Of a stretch of DNA of 41,043 bases, positions 15,339-22,494 are shown in pieces. The DNA lies in assembly GCF_002803095.1 (NCBI RefSeq), contig NZ_PGLR01000050.1:1-41043 (forward strand). Reading direction: 5' to 3'. The stretch comes from Pseudomonas sp. ZH-FAD. GTDB lineage: Bacteria > Pseudomonadota > Gammaproteobacteria > Pseudomonadales > Pseudomonadaceae. Every line of letters begins with the position of its first letter. The stretch's first letter is position 1. The notes beneath the pieces were generated by a model that saw nothing but the letters and a program-made list of their open reading frames with translations, was not told the DNA's origin and searched no databases. A program made the position numbers and the translations under genes.

Positions 15339-15662
15339 GTGATCCGCCAGCCAGTTATCTCCCAGGACGAACCTGTCACTCTTGCTCGATGCCCAGCATG
15401 CCAAGGCGTAGGGCTGTACTGCATCCAGCGATTCCTCAAGCCAGCAGACCGCAAAGAGCTGGAGCGCCTGCTCAGGCTCGGCTACGAGGCTGAATCCAAG
15501 CCCCTGCGCTTGGTGGGGGACGTGGACGACTGCAACTGCTCTCCCACCACTATCGCTCGCTTCAAGGCCATAGCCGCAGCGCAAACCAAGGCGCCAGCGA
15601 CACCCAGAGTACGCACTCTCCCGGTGCTCTCATTGAAGGCTCGCCGCGCTCCCCAGGAGTGA
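15339..15662 (+). CDS. Zinc-finger-like hypothetical protein (107 aa)
   Basis: Start is GTG at 15339 with no strong ribosome site. Near residue 18 CPACQGVGLYC gives a CxxCxxxxxxC cluster, and CNC near residue 65 may complete a zinc site. A basic Ala/Lys/Arg-rich tail (TKAPATPRVRTLPVLSLKARRAP) follows. The CPACxGxG form recalls DnaJ-type zinc ribbons. A clear terminator follows at 15683. Confidence 0.55.
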   Translation: MIRQPVISQDEPVTLARCPACQGVGLYCIQRFLKPADRKELERLLRLGYEAESKPLRLVGDVDDCNCSPTTIARFKAIAAAQTKAPATPRVRTLPVLSLKARRAPQE

Positions 15663-15682
15663 CCTCTCCCCGTATTCCTGAA

Positions 15683-15710
15683 TTCCCGTTCTGCTGAGCG
15701 GGAACTTTTT
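15683..15710 (+). terminator. Intrinsic terminator
   Basis: TTCCCGTTC at 15683-15691 pairs with GAGCGGGAA at 15696-15704, nine pairs with one G-T and a TGCT loop, followed by CTTTTT. It closes the forward run starting near 11264. Confidence 0.8.
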
Positions 15711-15731
15711 GTTCATGGCTTTCCGGGGCGG

Positions 15732-15757
15732 TGACACAGCGCTTCCCCCCGTATTGT
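15732..15757 (+). promoter_or_regulatory. TGACACA-N13-TATTGT promoter-like element
   Basis: TGACACA at 15732-15738 and TATTGT at 15752-15757, one of three copies starting with T in the second box. The ATG at 15790 is 58 bases from the first T. Confidence 0.75.
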
Positions 15758-15789
15758 TTACCCAGTCAAATTGAACTGGAGACAGAGCC

Positions 15790-16143
15790 ATGACCACCGC
15801 GATGCCCCACATCCTGCAACACCAAGTGCATGCGTTCGTTTGCCCGTGCTGCGGGTACGAGGAAGAAACCCTAGGCGAAGGCCCGCAGGCGTTTGGAGCC
15901 GAGGTATTCGAGACAGTCACCTGTCCGCGCTGCAAGGAATCCTGGCGCAATGAGTACCGGCTATTCGCTACTCGACACAAGGCGTCCAATGAGGTGGCCA
16001 TCGTCCAGACCCAGCCCCTGGCTGCGCTGATGGCGCTCGATGCAATGTCCTGGCTCGATGAAGACCCGTGCGACACTCCCGAGCTGGCTGCCGCCAAGAA
16101 GCAGGCTCGCGAAGCCCTTGCTGGAGCACAAAAACCGAACTGA
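15790..16143 (+). CDS. Small zinc-ribbon protein (117 aa)
   Basis: CPCCGYEEE and CPRCKESW (CxxC at about residues 18-21 and 45-48) make a classic four-cysteine zinc ribbon in the N-terminal half; the C-terminal half is an alanine-rich helix. Such proteins often bind nucleic acid or act as small adaptors. Its family is not recognised. CTGGAGACAGAGCC provides the ribosome site. Single-gene unit behind the element at 15732. Confidence 0.7.
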   Translation: MTTAMPHILQHQVHAFVCPCCGYEEETLGEGPQAFGAEVFETVTCPRCKESWRNEYRLFATRHKASNEVAIVQTQPLAALMALDAMSWLDEDPCDTPELAAAKKQAREALAGAQKPN

Positions 16144-16242
16144 AAGTGGTTTTCAAGGCTTGAAGCACCGGCCCGGCTGGGGCGGCTTCCCAAACCCAAG
16201 CTATGGGTCTGAGGATGTTCGGCCCCTTCCTCACTGCGCCGA

Positions 16243-16268
16243 TGACACAGCCGCCGAGGCCATATCTT
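16243..16268 (+). promoter_or_regulatory. TGACACA-N13-TATCTT promoter-like element
   Basis: TGACACA at 16243-16249 preceded by GCCGA, and TATCTT at 16263-16268. The ATG at 16303 is 60 bases from the first T. Confidence 0.75.
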
Positions 16269-16302
16269 TACTCCATCCCCACCAGTTCAGAAGGAGAACA
16301 CC

Positions 16303-16587
16303 ATGGCCGACGCCTACATTTTCGAGGTTCACAGTGATGCCGATGTGAAGGAGGTGGATGGGCGCCGGGTTGTGACGGCGAAGTACGTGTTCGACCACCA
16401 GAAGCTGGAGGCCGTGCCGAACACCGACCCCAGTCGCACGATCCCTGTTATCTCTCGCCACAAGGACGGTCGCGTCTTCGCCCACCTGTTGCGCATGAAC
16501 CGGGTTGAGTTCGAGCAATCCTCGATTCCGAGCGACTGCTACATCGAGTCGGCATTTCAGTGCAGGCTCCGGCCTGTCGCCTGCTGA
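16303..16587 (+). CDS. Small hypothetical protein (94 aa)
   Basis: No family recognised. AGAAGGAGAACACC gives a very strong ribosome site. Beta-rich, alternating charged sequence (YIFEVHSDADVKEVDGRRVVTAKYVF) suggests a small beta-barrel or sandwich; two cysteines lie in the last third (SDCYIES, FQCRLRPVAC). Monocistronic, between its element and a terminator. Confidence 0.65.
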   Translation: MADAYIFEVHSDADVKEVDGRRVVTAKYVFDHQKLEAVPNTDPSRTIPVISRHKDGRVFAHLLRMNRVEFEQSSIPSDCYIESAFQCRLRPVAC

Positions 16588-16598
16588 ACCCCTCCCCC

Positions 16599-16627
16599 AA
16601 GGCCCTACTCGATAGGGCCTTTTGCTT
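16599..16627 (+). terminator. Intrinsic terminator
   Basis: AAGGCCCTA at 16599-16607 pairs with TAGGGCCTT at 16613-16621 around CTCGA, followed by TTGCTTT. Confidence 0.85.
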
Positions 16628-16722
16628 TCTGCCTCACCCGCAGGGCAACTGCTTGTGGTTCGATTGTTTGTGGTGAGAGCTGTTCTTACCATCCAATGCA
16701 CATCACCACTGGAGGCACTTTA

Positions 16723-17109
16723 ATGACTTGCTCTACGCCGCTCGATAACACTGAACGCACCCACAAGCTTGAAGACCTTTGGGATTTTCCGGCTTATATG
16801 AAGGCTGTTCCTGACTATCTGGCGATCCTCGAAGCCACGAATCAGTATCGTGAAGCCGATGCCAAGCGCGACCCCTGGATTCGAGGACTCCCAACTACTC
16901 AGGGGAGGTTCATCGTGCAAGGTTTATCCAGCGATGGAATTGACACGCTCCCCCCCTTGCTCGTCGAAGTGATGGAATACCCAAACAGCTCCATTATGTC
17001 GATGGTTGATTCGCGCTATGACGAGAACTTCCCTCCCATTTCTACTGATTACCAAGACGTTATCCATTTTGGGCCGCTTGATCCTGACTTTATGCCAGAA
17101 CGCATATAG
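16723..17109 (+). CDS. Hypothetical protein (128 aa)
   Basis: No family recognised. GGAGGCACTTTA precedes the ATG at 16723, so a longer frame from 16696 is not used. Acidic and aromatic (HKLEDLWDFPAYMKAVPDYLAI), C terminus ends DYQDVIHFGPLDPDFMPERI. Codon use looks more AT-rich than its neighbours, hinting at a separate origin. No TGACACA element upstream. A TGACACG inside the gene near 16960 has no downstream box. Confidence 0.6.
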   Translation: MTCSTPLDNTERTHKLEDLWDFPAYMKAVPDYLAILEATNQYREADAKRDPWIRGLPTTQGRFIVQGLSSDGIDTLPPLLVEVMEYPNSSIMSMVDSRYDENFPPISTDYQDVIHFGPLDPDFMPERI

Positions 17110-17118
17110 CCCCGGCGA

Positions 17119-17144
17119 TGACACATCGAACCAGGGCTGACTAT
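17119..17144 (+). promoter_or_regulatory. TGACACA-N13-GACTAT promoter-like element
   Basis: TGACACA at 17119-17125 and GACTAT at 17139-17144. The ATG at 17179 is 60 bases from the first T; it drives the gene split by the TnpB element. Confidence 0.75.
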
Positions 17145-17319
17145 TCGCTAACTTGAATTGTGATCTGGAAGCCCTGCCATGCCACTCCTGTTCCAAGACC
17201 TGCCCGAAGGACTGAGCGAGCAGTACGTCTGCGGTAAGTGCATGCATCTCGCTGCCGCCCTGCATCGACGCTTCGGGTTCCCTATTGAGGTTTGCGTAGA
17301 AGTGCCCGGAACACCTCAC

Positions 17320-18507
17320 CAGAACCGCGAGAAGCCTCGGGGTTTAGCCCGAGGTCGAGAGCGAGCAAGGCGCAGCCTTGCCAGGTTTGGGTTCTCGGAT
17401 ACCCGTGAAACACTGGCTCCATGACCTACACCAAGACCCTAAAACTGCGCATCAAGGACAAGCACGCGAAAACGCTGCTTGCGATGGCGCGTGAGGTCAA
17501 CTTGGTATGGAACTACTGCAACGAAATTAGCCACCGAGCGATTCGTGAACGCCGCCAGTGGCTTTCAGGGTTCGACTTGCAGAAATACACCAACGGCTTG
17601 AGCAAATGCGACGGCATCCTCATCGGCTCCCCAACCGTGCAGCAGGTGTGTGAGGACTACGCCAAAGCGCGCAAGCAGTTCAAGCGCTCGCGGCTGAACT
17701 GGCGGGTGTCCAACCCGCAGTCCAGCAAGTACAGCCTGAGCTGGGTGCCGTTCAAGGCTCGCGCCATCCAGTACAGAAACGGCCAGATTCAGTTTGCGGG
17801 CTTCAAGTTCGGGCTTTGGGACAGCTATGGCTTGAGCCAGTACGCATTACGCGCTGGCAGCTTCAGCGAGGATTCGCGTGGGCGCTGGTATCTCAATATC
17901 TGCGTCCAGGTTGACTCTCAGCCGTCAGGTGGCACAGCCGCCGTGGGCATTGATCTGGGCCTTAAAACGGCAGCGACCACCTCTGATGGCCAGGTACTGG
18001 TAGGTCGCCAGTACCGAGCCCTGGAACAGAAGCTGGGCATTGCTCAGCGGGCTGGCAAGACGGCGCGTGTTCGTGCCATCCACGCCAAGATCAAGAATCA
18101 GCGCAAGGATGCCCAGCACAAATTCTCAACCGCCCTGGTTGAGCGCTGCGCCGCCATATTTGTGGGCGACGTGGCGAGCAGTAATCTCGTCAAGACCAAG
18201 ATGGCAAAATCCACGCTCGATGCGGGGTGGAGCCAGTTCAAAACCATGCTGGAGCAAAAGTGCCAACGGGCAGGCGTGGTTTTTGAGGTTGTAGACGAGC
18301 GCTATACCACCCAAACCTGCTCGTGCTGCGGAAGCATTTCCGCCAGCAGTCCGAAAGGTAGAGCCGGTTTGCGAATAAGAGAATGGACCTGCGTGGACTG
18401 CGGTACAGCCCACGACCGCGATATTAACGCGGCCCGGAACATTCTCGCGGCGGGGCATCGCCGTCTAGTTGTAGGAATCCCCGCTCTTGGGGCGGGGAGG
18501 ATGTCAA
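17320..18507 (+). mobile_element. IS200/IS605-family element, tnpB only (1188 bp)
   Basis: The boundaries come from the host gene frame: CTCAC at 17315-17319 flanks the left end and would be the target motif (TAM), and the right end is TCAA at 18504-18507. The left end has two hairpins, CCTCGGG/CCCGAGG (17335-17354) and CAAGGC/GCCTTG (17366-17380). The right end has TCCCCGC/GCGGGGA (18478-18498). There is no tnpA, so the element moves by a transposase in trans or not at all. No target duplication, as expected for this family. The right end region would encode the guide (omega) RNA. Confidence 0.85.
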
Positions 18508-18536
18508 GCCTACGTGGGGCACGCTTGGGTTGTTGA
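17421..18536 (+). CDS. tnpB: TnpB-family RNA-guided nuclease (IS1341-type)
   Basis: A 371-residue TnpB. Visible: N-terminal HTH-like helical region (YTKTLKLRIKDKH, MAREVNLVWNYCNE), RuvC I GIDLGLK with D178, a zinc ribbon C300/C303 and C324/C327, and RuvC III HDRDINAARNIL with D334. The usual RuvC II glutamate (consensus ..EDL) is missing: the aligned segment reads FVGDVASS, with G249 in that place. Instead E293 occurs in VDERYTTQTC, where most TnpBs have a proline. Relocated-glutamate TnpBs have been described, so activity remains possible. The last nine residues (SLRGARLGC) are encoded by the split host gene, because the stop lies beyond the transposon end. Confidence 0.9.
   Translation: MTYTKTLKLRIKDKHAKTLLAMAREVNLVWNYCNEISHRAIRERRQWLSGFDLQKYTNGLSKCDGILIGSPTVQQVCEDYAKARKQFKRSRLNWRVSNPQSSKYSLSWVPFKARAIQYRNGQIQFAGFKFGLWDSYGLSQYALRAGSFSEDSRGRWYLNICVQVDSQPSGGTAAVGIDLGLKTAATTSDGQVLVGRQYRALEQKLGIAQRAGKTARVRAIHAKIKNQRKDAQHKFSTALVERCAAIFVGDVASSNLVKTKMAKSTLDAGWSQFKTMLEQKCQRAGVVFEVVDERYTTQTCSCCGSISASSPKGRAGLRIREWTCVDCGTAHDRDINAARNILAAGHRRLVVGIPALGAGRMSSLRGARLGC
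18478..18507 (+). ncRNA. Predicted omega-RNA 3' end and right end hairpin of the TnpB element
   Basis: TCCCCGC (18478-18484) and GCGGGGA (18492-18498) form a seven-pair hairpin just before the right boundary, overlapping the tnpB 3' end. In this family the guide RNA derives from this region, and its 3' guide is the flanking host sequence starting at 18508. Extent of the RNA is inferred from family behaviour. Confidence 0.5.
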
Positions 18537-18760
18537 TCCGGCCACCGGAGACGTTATCGACATTGATGGCCAGTACCCTGCCTCGGCCAATGGGTGGCTG
18601 CACCCAGCAGGCGAACATCGTCAGGGGCTGGACGAGAAAGAACTCTTTGCGCTGATCACCAGCACGACCTACCAGCCACTTGAACACGGCAAATGGGAGC
18701 AGGCTATTGCGGATGCTCAGGCCGTCATCGACCATTATCTGTTTCCCAGGAGTGATCCCT

Positions 18761-19366
18761 TTGAAAGTCGCATCCACCCAGGTCACGAAGCTGGTTTTTA
18801 GCGAGCTGCATGCCTACCCGCTGGACCCCGTAACGGTCTATCTCGAAGACTCTGGCCCTAGCAATCTTGCGGGCGGCTCGAACCAGGGTTCGGTGGTGAT
18901 TGAATGCTACGGAAAATCTTGGTCAGCCCGATGGGGGAGCATCGGCAATCGGACGGTCAGCAAATTCATCCAGTCCAGCGAGCCGAGCTATCTCGCCGGC
19001 TGCTTAGCGCCCACGCTGCCTACGAGCCTGTTTTCCGGGCGAGTGCTCTGCCGAATGGCCAGAGCCAAGGTTATCGGGCGCCGCCGCCTAAGCCCCGCCG
19101 CTGCTGGTCACTTGAGCCAGGAAACTGCGCGATCCCTCTACGACGCCGCTTCTGACCTTGGGTTCTCGGACAACATCGACCAAGCGATGGCGCACCACGG
19201 CGATCTTCTGGCCGAGTTCTTCGGCCCTGAGTGGTGGCATGAAACCTCCACGGCCACGGAGCCTAATCCTGACTACGAATATCTGTGCCGCGTCATTCGC
19301 GCCGTGCGGGACGGTCTGGCGATCCATGACGGCGCTGACAATACAGGCGCCGCCGCTCTATCGTGA
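18761..19366 (+). CDS. Hypothetical protein (201 aa)
   Basis: No family recognised. The TTG at 18761 is chosen because AGGAG sits eight bases upstream; a GTG at 18753 is too close to it. It overlaps the 3' end of the split gene by 41 bases. N-terminal beta-rich part (LVFSELHAYPLDPVTVYLEDSG.., SVVIECYGKSWSARWGSIG); C-terminal helical part with LCRMARAKVIGRRRLSPAAAG and an acidic end. It precedes the ATPase gene by 23 bases, so the TnpB insertion may be polar on genes 18761-21026 unless tnpB transcription carries through. Confidence 0.6.
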   Translation: MKVASTQVTKLVFSELHAYPLDPVTVYLEDSGPSNLAGGSNQGSVVIECYGKSWSARWGSIGNRTVSKFIQSSEPSYLAGCLAPTLPTSLFSGRVLCRMARAKVIGRRRLSPAAAGHLSQETARSLYDAASDLGFSDNIDQAMAHHGDLLAEFFGPEWWHETSTATEPNPDYEYLCRVIRAVRDGLAIHDGADNTGAAALS

Positions 19367-19389
19367 TTCTATCCAGAAAGGTATAAACT

Positions 19390-20592
19390 ATGCCCGAGCA
19401 GATAATTCAGGATACTCCCATGAGCCCTACCCGCCCAATTTTCCACCGCAAGGCTTTGGCCGAGGCCCTGGTACGGGACTTGGCAGGCGAATCCTTCGCA
19501 GACTACAGCTCAGGAATGTTCTTGGCAGCCCCGCGCCGCACTGGCAAAAGTACCTTTTTGCGCTCCGACCTTGCGCCGGAGTGCGAGGCCCGTGGCTGGC
19601 TGCCAGTGTACGTTGACCTCTGGGAAAACCGTGAGGTTGACCCTGCCGAGCTGATTGCCGGCGCCATCGGGCAAGCGCTCTCCGAATTCGACAGCGTAGC
19701 TCGGAAGACAGCAAAGAAGGCCGGCGTCGAGAAGATCAACTTGCTGCGAACCCTAAGCTGGGATTTCAGCAAACCTCAATTGCCGGCAGGCACCTCCCTG
19801 TCCAAAGCCCTGGACGTTCTGCATCAAGTCTGCGGCAAGCTGGTTGTTCTGATCGTGGACGAAGCTCAGCACGCGCTGAACAGCGAGAGCGGGGTCAACA
19901 CTATGTTCGCCCTCAAGGCGGCGCGGGACCACCTCAACAGAGGCGGCTCCAGCCCTGACGCCCTGCGACTGGTCTTCACAGGGTCGAGCCGGGACAAACT
20001 GGCAAACCTTGTGCTCAAGTCCAAGCAGCCCTTCTATGGTGCCCATATCACGCCATTCCCCCTCCTGGGCCGCGATTTCGTGGAGTTCTTGACTGGGGTC
20101 TGGAACGCTCGCCTCGCGGACACCAACCAGTTCAGCGCCGACGATATGGAGTATGCGTTCGGCTTGGTAGGCCGGCGCCCGGAAATGCTCAACGCCTTGC
20201 TTACCGAGGTCAGTGTCGGCCTTGGTGAAGCCAGCAATCTAGGCGACCTGCTGCGCACGGGAGTCCTGAACCACCAAGCTGGGGTTTGGAGCGACTACGA
20301 GAGCGCCTACAACGACCTTTCGCCGTTGCAGCAAGCCGTGTTGGAGGTGATGGGAGAGCGTGTCATGCGCAAACAGCCCTTCACCCCGTTCGCCGAACAG
20401 ACGTTCAAGGACGTAAACCGCAAGCTGGAGCTTGCCGGCGCCGAGGCGAATGCAAGCACACCCAACGTGCAAAAGGCACTCGACGTGCTGAGAGAGAAGG
20501 AACTGGTCTGGAAGGCCTCTCGCGGCGAATACGCACTTGAAGACTCGGGAATTGCTGAATGGCTGACCCGACAGGAGAAACGCGAACAATGA
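19390..20592 (+). CDS. AAA-type ATPase
   Basis: A 400-residue P-loop ATPase: Walker A APRRTGKST (47-55), Walker B LVVLIVDEAQHA (151-162) and a sensor-like FTGSSRDKL (196-204), then a lid region (MEYAFGLVGRRPEMLNALL) and a C-terminal winged-helix-like part (LSPLQQAVLEVMGERVM.., VQKALDVLREKELVWKASRGEYAL). The layout is that of the archaeal-like/ExeA-TniB group of AAA ATPases, which often act with DNA or in defence and transposition. AAAGG lies nine bases before the ATG. The stop overlaps the start of the HD gene, so the two are likely functionally linked. Confidence 0.85.
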   Translation: MPEQIIQDTPMSPTRPIFHRKALAEALVRDLAGESFADYSSGMFLAAPRRTGKSTFLRSDLAPECEARGWLPVYVDLWENREVDPAELIAGAIGQALSEFDSVARKTAKKAGVEKINLLRTLSWDFSKPQLPAGTSLSKALDVLHQVCGKLVVLIVDEAQHALNSESGVNTMFALKAARDHLNRGGSSPDALRLVFTGSSRDKLANLVLKSKQPFYGAHITPFPLLGRDFVEFLTGVWNARLADTNQFSADDMEYAFGLVGRRPEMLNALLTEVSVGLGEASNLGDLLRTGVLNHQAGVWSDYESAYNDLSPLQQAVLEVMGERVMRKQPFTPFAEQTFKDVNRKLELAGAEANASTPNVQKALDVLREKELVWKASRGEYALEDSGIAEWLTRQEKREQ

Positions 20593-21026
20593 CCACGGCA
20601 CAACCCCTGATAGAACTAGCCCTGCATCGTGCGCTCAAGGCCTACGGCGGCAAGGTGGACAAGGCTGGCAAGCCCTACATCCTGCACCCTCTGCGCCTAG
20701 CTGCACGCCTGGATGACCAGATTAGCCAGTCGGTGGCATTGCTCCATGATGTGATCGAGGACAGCGACACCACAGAAGACGATCTGCGGGAAGATGGCTT
20801 CCCGGAATCGGTAATCAGCGCTGTTGTGGCCCTCACACGCCGAAAGGGCGAAAGCTATGAGGCGTTCATCGACCGCGTTCGCGTCCACCCGCTGGCCCGG
20901 AAGATCAAGCTTCTGGACATTGAGGACAACATGAACCTGTTGCGCCTCAATGCTGTATCGGAGAATGACCTGAAACGCATCGCAAAGTACCACCGAGCCT
21001 GGAAGCGGCTCGACTCCCCAGAGTGA
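20589..21026 (+). CDS. Small alarmone hydrolase (HD domain, MESH1/SAH-like)
   Basis: A 145-residue single-domain HD protein. Motifs of ppGpp hydrolases of the SpoT/MESH1 type are present in order: PYILHP with H33, LLHDVIED with H53-D54 and E57-D58, and a downstream KLLDIEDN with D110 and N114. Such enzymes hydrolyse (p)ppGpp or related alarmones; on mobile elements they can act as antitoxins against toxic small alarmone synthetases, or to damp the host stringent response. No synthetase is in the window. The ATG at 20589 overlaps the ATPase stop (ATGA). Confidence 0.85.
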   Translation: MTTAQPLIELALHRALKAYGGKVDKAGKPYILHPLRLAARLDDQISQSVALLHDVIEDSDTTEDDLREDGFPESVISAVVALTRRKGESYEAFIDRVRVHPLARKIKLLDIEDNMNLLRLNAVSENDLKRIAKYHRAWKRLDSPE

Positions 21027-21066
21027 CGTTCAGCGGTAAACGCTATCGGTTGAGTTGCACGCATGG

Positions 21067-21207
21067 TCAATGCGCAGTGAGCATGGTTCCCATCACCACA
21101 AGCATGAAGGCAATGGCCATGCGACGCTTCAACTTCACCACCAAAGGCTTTCTTCGATTAGCGTTCCGAGTGGAGTCTGCGCCCTTTTCCTCCGCATACC
21201 CTCGCAT
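21067..21207 (-). CDS. Possible small membrane protein (46 aa)
   Basis: An open frame on the reverse strand in an otherwise empty 320-base gap. AAGGATGAGACGGG precedes the ATG at 21207. The product has a basic stretch (NRRKPLVVKLKRR) followed by a hydrophobic helix (MAIAFMLVVMGTMLTAH) that ends at the stop, the usual layout of single-pass small membrane proteins. The strand opposes the neighbouring operons. Confidence 0.35.
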   Translation of the reverse strand: MRGYAEEKGADSTRNANRRKPLVVKLKRRMAIAFMLVVMGTMLTAH

Positions 21208-21287
21208 CCCGTCTCATCCTTGGTTGCAAACTCGAAACCAATCCATGTTGCCGGCAGTTCCAGTGTAAATAATTCCAAAGTCGCCGA

Positions 21288-21313
21288 TGACACAGACTCC
21301 AAGGGCTGAGAAT
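21288..21313 (+). promoter_or_regulatory. TGACACA-N13-GAGAAT promoter-like element
   Basis: TGACACA at 21288-21294 preceded by GCCGA, and GAGAAT at 21308-21313. The ATG at 21347 is 59 bases from the first T. Confidence 0.75.
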
Positions 21314-21346
21314 GGCTGCACTGAGTAAGCCATATCTGGAGGCGAC

Positions 21347-21769
21347 ATGAACAACGCACCGCAGTACATCACAGGCAATTGGGGCCACATCTTTGAGGGC
21401 GAGCGCAGCGAACGCATGACGCGTGTTGTGCTGGATGCAACTACCCGGAAGGTTCTGGTGCTGCAAGTACAGCGCAACCGCGCAGCGGCAGACAGCTATG
21501 GGCTTTCCTCGCGCACTGAGCTGCTGGATGTTGAAGACTCGATGGTCAATGCCAACCCAGAGCTGTTCGATGAGCCGAGCGCATTTGGCTTGGAGGCGAC
21601 TGGCTCACTGCCGGATTGGGCTACATCCCAGATCGAAGAATCGGAGCTGCGTGTGAAGCTGGCAGAGCTTCAAGGGGAATTTGCGGCGGCAGGTGGCCGG
21701 GGTGTTGAGTTGGCCGAACAGATTGACGAAATCCAGCGCCAACTTGGCGAATACGAAGGTGACGAATGA
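21347..21769 (+). CDS. Hypothetical protein (140 aa)
   Basis: No family recognised. Beta-type N-terminal half (MTRVVLDATTRKVLVLQVQRN) and an acidic coiled-coil-like C-terminal half (IEESELRVKLAELQGEF.., ELAEQIDEIQRQLGEYEGDE). CTGGAGGCGAC gives the ribosome site. The stop overlaps the start of the small membrane protein at 21766, and the pair is driven by the element at 21288. Confidence 0.65.
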   Translation: MNNAPQYITGNWGHIFEGERSERMTRVVLDATTRKVLVLQVQRNRAAADSYGLSSRTELLDVEDSMVNANPELFDEPSAFGLEATGSLPDWATSQIEESELRVKLAELQGEFAAAGGRGVELAEQIDEIQRQLGEYEGDE

Positions 21770-22050
21770 TGATGCTCGACATTCTTGAGTGGACAGGAAC
21801 CATCTGCGGCATCGCGGGTGCCACGCTAATTGCCAGCAATGTGCGGCTCTCGCCATGGGGCTGGTGGTTGTTCTTGGCCAGCAGCGTGGTTCTGTCGCTG
21901 TACGGCCTGCTGATCGGCGCCTACGGGATCATGCTGCTGAATCTCTGCTTTGTGATGACGAACCTGCTTGGCTTGGTACGCGTGTGGATACCTTACATGC
22001 GGTCGCGTACAGCTATGGCTGCTGATTTCTCAGGACAAGAGGCCGGCTAG
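21766..22050 (+). CDS. Small multi-pass membrane protein (94 aa)
   Basis: Three hydrophobic segments: WTGTICGIAGATLIASN, WGWWLFLASSVVLSLYGLLIGAYGI and MLLNLCFVMTNLLGLVRVW. The W-G...R-S-PWGWW pattern resembles PnuC-like/YgjV-type small inner-membrane proteins, but it is half their length. Three consecutive ATGs start the frame; the first overlaps the upstream stop. Translationally coupled to the 140-residue gene. Confidence 0.65.
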   Translation: MMMLDILEWTGTICGIAGATLIASNVRLSPWGWWLFLASSVVLSLYGLLIGAYGIMLLNLCFVMTNLLGLVRVWIPYMRSRTAMAADFSGQEAG

Positions 22051-22063
22051 CAGAGGGCTATCC

Positions 22064-22267
22064 ATGAACACAGAGCTGAGCCAGGAACAAAAAGAGCTAC
22101 TGCGCAGAGAGCTGTCGCGGGATGATCTTTCGATCTACACAGCCGTGGTTATGGCCCGACAAGCGCTAGAGCTGGGCCGATATGCAGAGGCTGTTTCTCG
22201 ACTACGCGTTGATGCAGACAAAATCCTCATGCACAGCCGCGAGCTTTACGAGTTGATCAACAACTAG
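22064..22267 (+). CDS. Small helical protein (67 aa)
   Basis: No family recognised. GAGGGCTATCC precedes the ATG at 22064. Entirely helical and charged (QEQKELLRRELSRDDLSIYTAVVMARQALELGRYAEAVSRLR), TPR-like in part. It ends overlapping the stop of the convergent reverse gene at 22264 by four bases. Confidence 0.55.
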   Translation: MNTELSQEQKELLRRELSRDDLSIYTAVVMARQALELGRYAEAVSRLRVDADKILMHSRELYELINN

Positions 22268-22494
22268 GGGCCACTTGCGGCAATCCTTTCACGAAAGCCT
22301 CTCGCTTTGTCTTCTGCCCAGTCGAGAGGCACATCGTGATTCACCCCCTCCCCCCTCACTATCGCCATATCCGCGATTGCCCATCCTGCGGCATAGCTGT
22401 CTGAGCAGGCTTCTGGCAATGGCATAGCCAGCGGCTGAATGTGATCGGCCACCTGCCGGGCCACGTACCCTTGATTGGCCTGTGCAACTGTCAT
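22264..22494 (-). CDS. Small hypothetical protein (76 aa)
   Basis: No family recognised. Start MTVAQANQGYVARQVADH at 22494 has AGGGG seven bases upstream and overlaps the preceding stop by one base; longer frames reach 22608. Central segment EACSDSYAAGWAIADMAIVRGEGVNHDVPLDWAEDKARGF resembles zinc- or protein-binding small helical proteins. Last gene of a reverse run 22967-22264. Confidence 0.5.
   Translation of the reverse strand: MTVAQANQGYVARQVADHIQPLAMPLPEACSDSYAAGWAIADMAIVRGEGVNHDVPLDWAEDKARGFRERIAASGP

Larger units (their letters stand above)
17179..18801 (+). pseudogene. 144-aa gene interrupted by a TnpB transposon
   Basis: Two fragments join in frame when the element at 17320-18507 is removed: 17179-17319 (47 codons, ending VPGTPH) and 18508-18801 (97 codons plus stop, starting AYVGHAWVVDPATGD). 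The reconstructed product has C18 and C21 (CGKCMHLA) with H23, then H52 in GHAWV and D56 in VVDP. A Cys...His...Asp order like this, with CMHLA and HAWV, recalls papain-like or transglutaminase-like folds that process peptides; this is only a suggestion. The 3' fragment overlaps the TTG start of the next gene. The N fragment now reads on into the element and stops at 17424. Confidence 0.8.

Noticed and set aside
16963..16990. TGACACG inside gene 16723-17109
   Set aside because: Downstream hexamer does not fit and it is inside a coding region.
18487..18801. Independent gene starting in the right end of the TnpB element
   Set aside because: Its first seven codons are transposon sequence; the rest is the in-frame 3' part of the split gene starting at 17179.
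21023..21309. Forward frames in the 21027-21346 gap
   Set aside because: No ribosome site and atypical composition; the reverse 46-residue frame is the better candidate.
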